NCBI GenBank assembly: GCA_030407005.1
Contig: JAUDYN010000002.1
Coordinates: 620,001 to 684,000 of the forward strand
Length of the DNA stretch: 64,000 nucleotides
Origin: Desarmillaria ectypa
Taxonomy: Eukaryota; Basidiomycota; Agaricomycetes; Agaricales; Physalacriaceae
Direction: 5' to 3'
Within the stretch, counting starts at the first letter, position 1, and each line of letters begins with the position of its first letter. The position numbers and the translations under genes are program-made. Under the pieces are notes generated by a model that saw only the letters and a program-made list of their open reading frames with translations, did no database searches and was not told the DNA's origin. Shown here piece after piece: positions 12,034 through 21,568 of the stretch.

Positions 12034-13473
12034 ATGTCCTCTCCAGGCAAGTATCTATTATCCTAGACGCGTACTTTGAAATGCTGATCAGCCTCAGACT
12101 TATCCCTGACTTCCCTGTTCAATGTGAAGGGCAAGATCGGTGCGCTACTACCATTTCCACTCGGCTGATTTGCCGTCCTAAGGACAAGTCATAGTGCTCG
12201 TAACTGGCGGAGGGTCAGGTATAGGGAAGATGATCGCTGCTGGTTTTGCTCAGAATGGAGCCAAAGTATACATCGCTGCCAGGAAGGAGTCTCAACTGAA
12301 GGAGGTACACCCACCGCGTTAGAACGTACACAGCGCACGAGCTAACTTGCCTAAGGCTGTAGCCGATCTCCAAAAAACCGCTTCTGAGAAGGTATCATAC
12401 ATCGTCGGTAACGTTGCAGTATGTGTCCATGCGTCACTTATACCCTATACTGAAGCCATGGCAGACGAAGGCAGGATGCGACGCTATCATAGCCGAATTC
12501 AAGAAACACGAGAACAAGCTGCACGTTCTGGTCAACAACTCCGGTATCACCTGGGGAGGACCGTACGATAACTTTCCCGAGGAGAAAGGATGGGATAACG
12601 TCTTCAACGTGAACGTCAAGAGTGTTTTCTACAGTACGTACCTTGAGATTCCTCCTTTCGGAAGTCTACACGACGCTTAACATTCCCAATTCAATATCAG
12701 TGACAGCAGGGTGAGCCGGGTGCCCTGAGATCCAAGTTCAACACGGGCCTCATTGCATTTTCGACAGCCTTACGGAACTCCTTGCCAAAGACTCTGATGC
12801 TTACGACCCTGGCCGTGTCATCAATATCTCTTCGACAGCTTCTGTGGAGCCAGAAAGTGAAGGTGTTTTGAGCAGCGCCGGAAACGGGACATGGAGTTGT
12901 AAGTAAACGTGAACACGCCGCTTCCGTCATCGAGCTAACGCCAGGTAGACCAGCCCAGTAAAGCCGCGGGTGAGTGATATACAGCGTACCCCATACAAAC
13001 TCACCTAATATCCCTTGCAGTGAACCACCTGACCTCATCGTTAGCCGTGAAACTGGGTCCTCGTCATGTCACGTAAGACTTGCACTCATTCCGGGGGGAC
13101 CCCTTGCTGACGCTGAAGCTCTCAGAGTAAACGCTATACTTCCAGGGTATTCTCATTCCGTCTATCTGTCTATGGTCATCTTAATATCTCTCGTAGACTG
13201 TTTCCAAGTAAAATGACTGCCTGGGGTTTCAAAACTGCGGGCGAGGAAAGATTTATTGCTAGTCAGCCTACGGGTATGTCTCGTCTTTCTTTCTGTAATC
13301 TATGATTTATTCACTGTACCCTGCTAGGACGATATGGAACGCCTCAGGATATGGCTGGCCTTGCCCTCTTCCTCGCTTCCCCAGGTTCATCGCACATTAC
13401 AGGAACACATACGCTCCTTGATGGAGGGTCGAGGTATGTCGCGCAAAGGATAGCTCCCCAAGTGAAGCTATGA
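12034..13473 (+). CDS. Short-chain dehydrogenase/reductase
   Basis: A classical NAD(P)-dependent SDR, resembling fungal enzymes annotated as 3-oxoacyl-ACP reductase or RhlG-like; substrate unknown. Motifs in order: cofactor loop [12 protein letters not shown] after strand 4, the catalytic serine in [13 protein letters not shown], and YQPSK with the catalytic Tyr and Lys. The C-terminus has [20 protein letters not shown] and THTLLDGG, typical of the family. The start at 12034 gives MSSPASDLSL once the first intron is removed. Introns 12047-12091 and 12131-12182 both begin with GCAAG rather than GT, and only these joins restore the conserved N-terminus. Later introns are GT-AG. The gene seems intact, about 290 residues, with no signal peptide. 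Confidence 0.9.
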
Positions 13474-13680
13474 GCACCTTTCCCCGAGGCTTGGCGCCAC
13501 ATAATTTATATACAATGCAATGAATTCAAAAGTCTACCGTATCGAGGGTCGAGATGTACTACAGTTGTCGTGATCGATGTGGTCGATACAGTTGTTACAT
13601 GCAAATTAATCCGCTTTGAATCTTCGTGTGCTACAGTCACAGAGTCCCAGAAAATCAATGCAAAAGAGAAAAATGTTCCA

Positions 13681-15467
13681 CTACCGATGGCCTCTAGAAG
13701 GCAGGTTGTCATCACCGTCGGAGACCTTGCCGCCCATGTTAAGATCGTTCAACGCTTCTGTGACCTCACCCACAACTTCATTGTTACCATTGGTATTCCA
13801 TGTGGACCCCGATACATTATGGCCAACCTTCCACTTGCCGCCCTGCATGCATTTACTCCCCTGCTCCACAATGGACTTATACATCATCCTATTGAACCCG
13901 ACGCACTGTAAGCCAATGCACGCGACTTTCAAAGCGCCAACAGCATATAGCTGGGATGTCTCATAGACGTTCTGCGGCGAGATGTTCTTACGGCCAGCAA
14001 TCGTTTCCTTGATGATAGCTTGTACCGTCTGCAGAAGAAACAAATCAGACAAGATATCTGTATCGACGTGGAAGAATAAATACTTCATTAGATAATGCTT
14101 CCCATTCTTTTGTTGTAAGGTCGTCAAGTCGAAAAGCTCTGTATATACCAGCATAATACCATGTGCCATCCTTGTTGAAGAAGCATTCTACGCCAAAGGG
14201 ATAAGATCGAGAATACAACGATGTAGGTTTGACCCACCAGTAGGTGCATTCATCCTCGAAAGAACATCGACCGAAGACCACCGATGTGCAGTAGCTACCC
14301 TAGGGTTTGTGTTGCATCTGAAAGCAGGAGTCAAGAAATAGCCATGTTCCTCGCGTTCCGGACACCATGATGTGGTGAGTTGTTGCAAAAGGCGGTAGTT
14401 TGATAACCTATTGTCTGCTTCAGGAAGAAGCAACAAGCATATATGGCGACGGTAACGTACGAGCTGCGCAAAGACTACAACCGCGGCTCAGCAATTTATT
14501 TGTATCCCATAGAAAAATACGTACCCCAGATGTGTTGCCGAGAAATTCATGCAGGGTTAAATTCTGAGGCAAGAGAATTGGTTTCAGCGTATCATCTGGT
14601 GGAACTTGTGGGAGGGGCATTGCTGCCAGGAACTTGTTTCTCTGCTCGATAGTCTCTTCTGCTTCAACGGACTGGGGCACAGCCCGTGCAATCTGAAATG
14701 CACATGAGCGTCCGATGACAATGACAGCAGCGCAGAAATGACCTTGTAATCAAAGTCATTATCACCAGCTTTCAAGATAGGTCTAATGCTGTGATTTTCG
14801 GTGGAAATGGAGGATATCGAAGTTTGCGATGGACAGCGGGACGGTAGGGGAGGCGTATCCCGAGAAATTCGAAGTGGGATCATCCCAGGGACTTGATTGA
14901 CCGACTGCTCACTAGTCTGCTCAACCAGTCAGCCGCATAGTACGTGTCGAGATCTGAGTCACGAAGACGACGGACCTTGTAAGCGCCATCATCATATCGA
15001 GGAGGAGGTTCAGTGGAAGTGGCGGTCTGCATACTCTGCTCACGTATCTCTTCTCTCAGACCCTTGACAATGCTCTCAAGCGCGAAAATCTCTTCCTTCA
15101 ATATGTTTGTCTCCGTGATACCTACGTCTCGATCGGCATAAGACGCGTATTCCTTGAAGGAATCGGGACTATGAGAGTTGCCTTGAAGACGGTCTATAAT
15201 AGCGACTTTTTGTCGAAGAGAAACGTAGGCCTCTGACAATCGTAGTACTGCTGCATCTCGAGCTTGCATGGCCTCGGTAACCTTCATCCGTTCTGCTGAA
15301 ATTGCGATGGACATCTCGACAATCTTGAAGGGATCCTAGAAATATGGTTAATTAGATAACGAATCGACAAAATAATGCGCATATATGCTACTCACCGCTG
15401 CCTTTAGGACCTCCAATTCGCGTTTGGCCTGAGCCAGTTCATTGGTGAGCGCATTGTCGGAGGCCAT
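13681..15467 (-). CDS. Coiled-coil protein with a DUF6697-like C-terminal domain
   Basis: Function unknown. The ATG at 15467 opens MASDNALTNELAQAKREL, a heptad-rich N-terminus that continues after an intron (ADPFKIVEMSIAIS..., to about 14940) as a coiled coil. A disordered linker follows. The C-terminal half, over several exons (about 14680-13681), carries LTLHEFLGNTSG, SWCPEREEHGYFLTP, TNPRVATAHRW, DGTWYYAGIYRAFRLDDLT and NVYETSQLYAVGALKVAC. From memory this matches the uncharacterised basidiomycete domain DUF6697; I could not check. The protein ends GKVSDGDDNLPSRGHR at the stop at 13681. Exons are clear, joins approximate. It is convergent with the SDR gene. Confidence 0.72.
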
Positions 15468-15941
15468 CAACAAGAATCGGAGGCGAAAAGGCTAGAAGCG
15501 TGGCCACCCAGCAGTTGCACGCTGAAATACAGGAGAAAATAAGAAGTAATCAAGAAATAACTGTCGTTGTTTGGGAAAAGTCGGGGATCGGGATTACCAG
15601 AAATTCCCGCCAAACTATTGCCGGATTTGGCATATTTTAAAGCCTCTAATGTTGCATATTTAAGGCCAAAATTTTTAGGAAGCGTAGCGAGGAGGCTAGG
15701 ATGCACTGATTTGAGAAAATACCATTGAAGTGGCAAGAAAAGACGTGGAGAATTTCGAGAGTATTGCATTTGCGGGGAATTGGCAAGGAGAGAACGAAAG
15801 GGATGCGATAATACAGGCCTATAAAATTCATAGGTCGGCGTCCGATAACAGAGGTACTATGTCAAACAGCCAGCCTGAGTTGTTCATAACAAACGACCGA
15901 AGAACCTATTGATGTCTCCACCAAACGTGAACGAGTACAAG
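15468..15941. other. Gap without a supported gene
   Basis: 474 bp, moderately AT-rich. Short frames only; probably the promoter of the minus-strand coiled-coil gene and the 3' end of the small protein gene. Confidence 0.3.
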
Positions 15942-16262
15942 TCACAGCTCATCTCTCTTGGATCTCTGCCTCAGGGACTGAACATCGACTCGATGAATGC
16001 CCTGAGCCGCCTTCAACGACGCCAACACTTCCTCGCCCCGCAACGCCCATTCTTGCTTCGGCACACTCAACAGCTGCACGTCATCCAGCGAGCCTACTTG
16101 ACCCACATGGGTGATCAAAGAATGAACAGTCGAAAGAGCCTCCGGAGATTGCTTATAAGGAGAATTAGACGCGAGAGTGATCGTCAGATACGTGTTTGTT
16201 TCGTAGTTCTGTTCCATCCTCGCGGTGGTGGGAGAAGAGAAGCCGCGGCGTGCCGCATGCAT
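15942..16262 (-). CDS. Small conserved fungal protein, paralogue of the protein at 320-589
   Basis: A single open frame of 106 residues; a second ATG at 16217 (MEQNYETNTYL) matches the start of the paralogue at 320 and may be the real start, leaving 91 residues. Conserved positions: YLTITL, VGQVGSL, DDVQLL, and the tail RVDVQSLRQRSKR. By eye the two copies share roughly 40-50% of positions, highest at the C-terminus. It ends in RDEL, which resembles an ER-retrieval tetrapeptide, but there is no signal peptide, so that is probably coincidence. It is divergent from the inositol polyphosphate kinase gene. Role unknown. Confidence 0.7.
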   Translation of the reverse strand: MHAARRGFSSPTTARMEQNYETNTYLTITLASNSPYKQSPEALSTVHSLITHVGQVGSLDDVQLLSVPKQEWALRGEEVLASLKAAQGIHRVDVQSLRQRSKRDEL

Positions 16263-16405
16263 TGTTCAATACATGCCGAGGTCCGGCAACAGTCGGCAGG
16301 TCCTACTGTCGCAGCCGATCGATCATAGATCGATGCCTAATTTAAACTCAGCACTCCCTTAGCCACTCATTTCATGGCAGAGCATAATGATACGATACTA
16401 CCGTC

Positions 16406-17474
16406 ATGGCCTCATCCGTTAGCACCATCCCGCTAACATCGCAAGTCGGCGGACACGCTGGTGTTCTCACAAGTGAAGATGGATCACTCCTGATCAAACC
16501 TGCTTTACTTCTAGAACACCAGTTCTACCAGACCCTCAATACCAATCCCGCGTTTGACACCCTTCGACCGTTCATCCCAAAGTTTCTCGGCACCCTCAAA
16601 CTCCAAGGTGAAATCGACGAAGCTAATCGGGGGTTGGAGCTAGGCAGCGGAATTGCGGTGAAGCAGCTCCCTGAAGGGCACCAGAAAGATGAGTGGTTAT
16701 CGATGCCCTCGTCGTCGTATATATTTATTGATCCTTACTTTGAATACAGTCCCTTGTGCTAGAGAATCTGTCACACCCTTTCGCCAGACCCAATATCTTG
16801 GATATAAAGCTCGGGACTATATTGTATGATGAAGATGCGTCACCCGAGAAAGTTGCCAGGATGGAGAAGGCTGCTAGAGAAACGACATCCCTGGAGACAG
16901 GCGTGCGGCTAACGGGTTTCCAAGTCAGTTATCCATCTTTACCAAAATACCTTCTCTTATTGGACTCCCTTAGGTACATGATCACACTACCATGGAAGCC
17001 ATCAACACTCCCAAATCCTACGGTAAATCCATCAAGACGTCTGATCTCCCTGAGGGAATCGCACGTTTCTTCCCCGCTCTCGCTGCCCACACCACACAAG
17101 GTCTTCCACCCAAGCTTCTCGTACCCGTACTCAGAGCCCTTCGCGAAGACATTGCAGAGATACGCGATGCCTTTGCTGGCGTGGAGATGAGGATGGTCGG
17201 CGGTAGCTTACTTATCATTTACGAGGGAGATTTGACCAAGGCTGAGGACGGGGTGAAATGGATGTTGGAAGAGGAGGAGGAGGAGGAAGGTGACGAGGAG
17301 GAGGATGAGGAGGATGAGAAGCCCAAGCGAGGGCCTCCATATACCGTCAAATTGATCGATTTCGCTCATACTCGGTTTGTACCGGGGAAAGGGCCTGATG
17401 AAGGAGTGTTAAAAGGCTTTGACACAGTTCTGAGCCTTTTAGATGGAAGGTTAAAGGAAGTAGAATCAGCGTGA
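16406..17474 (+). CDS. ARG82: Inositol polyphosphate kinase (IPMK/Arg82 class)
   Basis: Phosphorylates inositol polyphosphates in the pathway from IP3 to IP5 and pyrophosphates; fungal Arg82 also acts in transcription control. The start at 16406 gives MASSVSTIPLTSQVGGHAG, a typical N-lobe. The kinase-family motif P-x-x-x-D-x-K-x-G is present as PNILDIKLG, followed by TSLETGVRLTGFQ, the GGSLLIIYEGD segment, and the metal-binding KLIDFAHT near the end. A Glu/Asp-rich insertion (about 17267-17322) precedes that motif, as in many fungal members. Length is about 310 residues. One problem: between HQKDE and SLVLENL I can find no GT-AG intron that keeps the frame; 16693-16749 is the natural intron but leaves the frame one base short. 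The second intron (16924-16976) is normal. Confidence 0.85.
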
Positions 17475-18116
17475 GGCGGTATCTAGCATACAAATACTTA
17501 CTAGTGAATGCATAAATTTGGGTGCAGTCGTACGCGTAGGAAGTCAGAGCAACATTGGAGTGCATACTAAACCTTTCAAAATTCAATGTGTTTATTCAAC
17601 AGGACGTTTATAGCTACTTAACGTTTTTAGGTATGTTTGATCTGTCCACCAGATAAATTGTAGATATTGATAACCCAAAAACGAAATAGTGCAGACAAAA
17701 GGTAAATTGTGAAAAAGGTTTGTGAGAAGCACGATCCGTAGCGCGAACTGACGACTTGCCCTGATCTCCTACGACTAACTCGGCCAATCCTGCTGGTTGC
17801 GGAATTGCTTCCCTAGCCAATCAAGGACAGATTATTCCAAACCCAGATCACCCTTTACAGGGCGAGAAGTTGTGGAAACCAAGTTTTCTGGAGGGGACAG
17901 TCTTGAACCAGCGCACAAGCGGATTGAATCGCTGACATAAACCACTCACATTCCCGGTTTAGGGCCAATACAGCCACTGCACCATTGTACGGTTAAAGTG
18001 AATCGAAATGTTCTCAATGTCATTCCTATGCCTCCCATTCTTTACTGCGTTTCTGATTGGTTAACGCCTCTAGGGCTGAGACGACGCGCCTCGTTAGCGT
18101 CATCTTTCTTCCCGTC
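17475..18116. other. Gap without a supported gene
   Basis: 642 bp. Only short scattered frames. Likely holds the kinase 3' end and the carboxypeptidase promoter. Confidence 0.3.
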
Positions 18117-20104
18117 ATGAAGCCGTTCAGACTGCTCCTTTTCTTCCTGCCATTGGTGACGTCCTTCCCTGCCCATGACCAGGCAGTTTTCAGCAACAAT
18201 GACTTCAGTGATGCGCTGCAAGCGATGTTGGACGGGAAACAGAACATGGAGAAATGGGTACACGACGGCAAGGAATTCATCAAACAAGACAACCTTATGT
18301 GTGAGCAGCTCCAGAATCCCTCGTCCGAGCGTCAATTATAATACTCGATAGATGAACTCGTCTCCCACTCGTCATTCAAGCAACACCAACTTAGGTTCAC
18401 CAAGCCTAAGCTCTGTGACCCTACGGTGAGGCAATACTCCGGCTATCTCGACATCGAGGAGGATAAGCATCTCTTCTTCTGGTAGCTTATCATCTCGCGT
18501 ATAACGCCGGTTTGTTAATAAAGTTCCAGGTTCTTCGAGTCCCGAGATTCTCCCAAAGACGATCCTCTGATTCTGTGGCTCAATGGAGGTCCTGGGTGCA
18601 GTTCTTCCACCGGGCTCTTGTTTGAACTCGGCCCTTGTCGCGTGGATGAGTTTGGTCATAATACCACCTACAACCCAGCCAGCTGGAACTCCCATGCCAA
18701 CATCATCTTCCTCGACCAGCCCATCAACGTTGGCTATTCGTACGCAGACAATGGCAAGAGGGTTTCCACCAGCCCTGTTGCTGGAAAAGACGTCTATGCT
18801 TTCCTCGAGCTATTCTTCCATCGGTTTTCTGAGTATTCAGAACTACCCTTCCACAGTGAGTCAATCATTGACCGAAAACTGTGTTCATAGTAACCCTAAT
18901 TATATAGTCGCTGCTGAGAGTTATGGCGGAACATATGCACCTAACATCGCCAGCGTCGTCCATGAGGCGAATAAGCAGTTATCTATGGCTCCCACTCCCA
19001 GTCTGAAGAAGATCAACCTCGCCTCAGTCATCCTCGCCAATGGGCTCACCGACCCTTACATTCAAATGGGTTCCGTTGCAGACTACGCTTGTGATGGTCC
19101 GTTCCCTGTCTTCAGTGATCCAGAAGGTCCGGAGTGCACCTCCCTTCGCGCGAAGATCCCGACTTGCCAAAGGCTCATCAGTTCCTGTTACAAATTCCAA
19201 TCTAGGCTGACCTGTGTACCCGCTATGCTCTACTGTAATTCTCAGCTGTTCGGACCTATTATGCGTGAGTAGTTTGAAAACGAATCTGACCCTAAACATT
19301 GTTCTCACTTACTTCCCAGAAACTGGCCTGAATCCCTATGATGTTCGGAAGAAATGCGACAGATCCAAGGACAAAGACGGCGAACTGTGTTACAAACAAA
19401 TGGGATGGATTGAGAATTACATGAATGAGCCTTTTGTCAAGCGTGCGCTGGGCGTAAATCGTGACCTCAAATTCGACTCATGTAACATGGAGGTCAACCA
19501 GGCGTTTGCGTTTCAAGGTGATGGGGCCCACAACAGCGCTATCTTGTTGCCAGAGTTAATCAATGATGGAATCAAGTTGCTTGTATACGCCGGAAATGCT
19601 GGTCTGTCCTTTTTTGTCCTGTCTCTCGTGTTAGGCTAATCATACATCTTGTTTCCAGATATGATGTGTAATTACATTGTAGGCTCGATCTACTCTTGTA
19701 CATTGGTCATTTCTGATCTTAGATTATAGGGAAACTCAAGATGGGTTGAAGGACTGGATACGGTTTTCAGTGAGGAATATTACGATGCCGAATCGCTTCC
19801 CTGGGTGACTGCGAAGACTGGTGTAATTGCGGGTGATGTTCGTAGTGCCGGTGGCGGTGGGTTCACTTCGGGCAATATCACCTTCGTGAATGTCCACAAT
19901 GCCGGGTTCGTCTTACCTTCAGTTTCTTGCATATTGATTGACTCATCATGCTCGGATCTTTCCAAATAGACACATGGTTCCGTACGATCAATCTGAGGCT
20001 GCCCTGGTCTGTTGGTTTTTTACTGTATTTTCTTACGGTACTAACTATCTATGCCTCAACAGGATCTGATTACTCGGTGGATTACGGATAGCCCCTTGTC
20101 ATAG
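18117..20104 (+). CDS. Serine carboxypeptidase, family S10 (carboxypeptidase Y type)
   Basis: A vacuolar or secreted exopeptidase that removes C-terminal residues. The ATG at 18117 starts a signal peptide ([20 protein letters not shown]), then a propeptide-like stretch. Motifs: substrate-binding [11 protein letters not shown], catalytic Ser in ESYGG, a Cys-rich lid region around [14 protein letters not shown], catalytic Asp in NADMMCN (the Asp three residues before Cys, as in CPY), and catalytic His in NAGHMVPYDQ, followed by [12 protein letters not shown] and the stop at 20102-20104. Six or more introns, all with usable signals. Two positions differ from the most common text: AAESYGG where GESYGG is usual, and AGNAD where AGDxD is usual; the catalytic residues themselves are kept. 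It appears active and intact. Confidence 0.9.
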
Positions 20105-20777
20105 ATGTATCTGACGAGGATTCGCACAGTTTCTTAGTACGTGTGTAGAATGAATATAGACTTGTATGATTTCTCCTCTGATTGCAGGAGTTCGCATCAT
20201 CTGTTGTATATGACATGTGAAGGTGGCGCTCGCTCTGCTTCTTCGCCTTCGCAAGGATATTCAGGTGATCTACCACGTCAATCGCTTGCATGTATTAAGC
20301 GTACATCTAGGAGTTATCCACCAGCAGCTACAGCAACCGACACCCACATATTTGCAACGGTCTGGTGGTTTTCAATCTATCAACACTCTTAATATTGATA
20401 CCTGATGTGCAGGAAGATTGACCCGGTAGATCTAGGCAGACCTCTTTTTCCTGCACAACGACTGCTTTCTTCCATTGGATCCGGGCTGTTCGACATGCGC
20501 TTCTGGCCTCGAATTCTTCAAGATGTAATAGTCAAAAACTCGTAATCTGAGGCCGCGAGCGTTAGAAGTCTCTTATCCTTCCCCCGGTTGACCAGGTGGC
20601 GTTTCTTTTCCGAGGATCCACAACGTCATCTGTTACCAAAGCTGAGGACACCTACCCTGGTATATCGTGTATATCGTCGTATAAAATCCATTGTTGTATG
20701 CCTCATATCTTCATCTCCTCTTCTGCGAGCCAAAGCAGAAGACCGAGCCTCCCAAACCGAGCCCATCGACCACCAAC
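20105..20777. promoter_or_regulatory. Gap with cerato-platanin promoter
   Basis: No gene supported. A clear TATA box (TATAAAA, about 20680-20686) lies about 95 bp before the cerato-platanin ATG. The rest shows only short frames. Confidence 0.45.
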
Positions 20778-21203
20778 ATGAAGTTCCTCTCATCGCTCGC
20801 CCTCGCCCTCATCCCCACATGTGCTATGGCCGCAACCGCAGGCTATGACAATGGCTACGGCGTCGGGACCAACTCACTCCGCCACGTCGCTTGCTCCGAT
20901 GGCTCACACGGTCTCTTGACCAAAGGCTATACGACCTACAGCAGTCTCCCCTCCTTCCCATACATCGCATCGTCCTCCGCTGTCGAGACATACAACAGCG
21001 CGAACTGCGGTACATGCTGGAACTTGACGTACACGGGGCTGGGAGAGCCGCGCAATATCACAGTCTTGGCCGTTGACCATGCCGATTCGGGATTTTACAC
21101 GTCGTTGGACGCGTTCAATAATTTGACGGACGGACATGCTGTTGAGTATGGGATTGTGGATGTTACGGCAGTTCAGGTCAATGTGACGTACTGCGGGTTG
21201 TAA
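20778..21203 (+). CDS. Cerato-platanin family secreted protein
   Basis: A small secreted, cysteine-paired protein of the fungal surface; members bind chitin-type sugars, weaken cellulose in an expansin-like way and can act as elicitors on plants. The ATG at 20778 gives a signal peptide ending near AMAATA; the mature part then begins with GYDNGYGVGTNSLRHVACSD. Diagnostic text: HGLLTKGYTTYSSLPSFP, NCGTCWNLTY and the end VNVTYCGL. Four mature cysteines are in the family's places. The length of 141 residues is normal, and I see no intron. Three NxT/NxS sites could be glycosylated. The upstream TATA box suggests strong regulated expression. High confidence. Confidence 0.95.
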   Translation: MKFLSSLALALIPTCAMAATAGYDNGYGVGTNSLRHVACSDGSHGLLTKGYTTYSSLPSFPYIASSSAVETYNSANCGTCWNLTYTGLGEPRNITVLAVDHADSGFYTSLDAFNNLTDGHAVEYGIVDVTAVQVNVTYCGL

Positions 21204-21568
21204 AGGATTTTGGGCGCTTGGTTTCGTGGACGCTTTGAACCTAGGCTGAGTTTACTGAAGAATTTTCAAATTGTATCTATTCTCTTCTTTCGAATATCTT
21301 GTTTCGGTTTGTAGATCTATTCGGACCATCTATTTACATCAGGTTGTGCTTTCATATCGGTTCCGAATTGAGATTGGATGTCATTAAAATCATGGATGTA
21401 TTCATTGGAATCGTTATTTAGACGGTTGAGAATTTAAAAAAGCGAAATAAATTCATCCGATAACGAACGACCAAGTGAAGTGAGGATTCAAAATGGGCAT
21501 TAGGGTAAGAAGTACAATATTCAGAGAAGGAAAACGAATGAACAGTCATGACAGTCGTACGTTGTGCA
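21204..21568. other. Convergent 3' region
   Basis: 365 bp between two converging stops; AT-rich, no gene seen. Confidence 0.35.
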
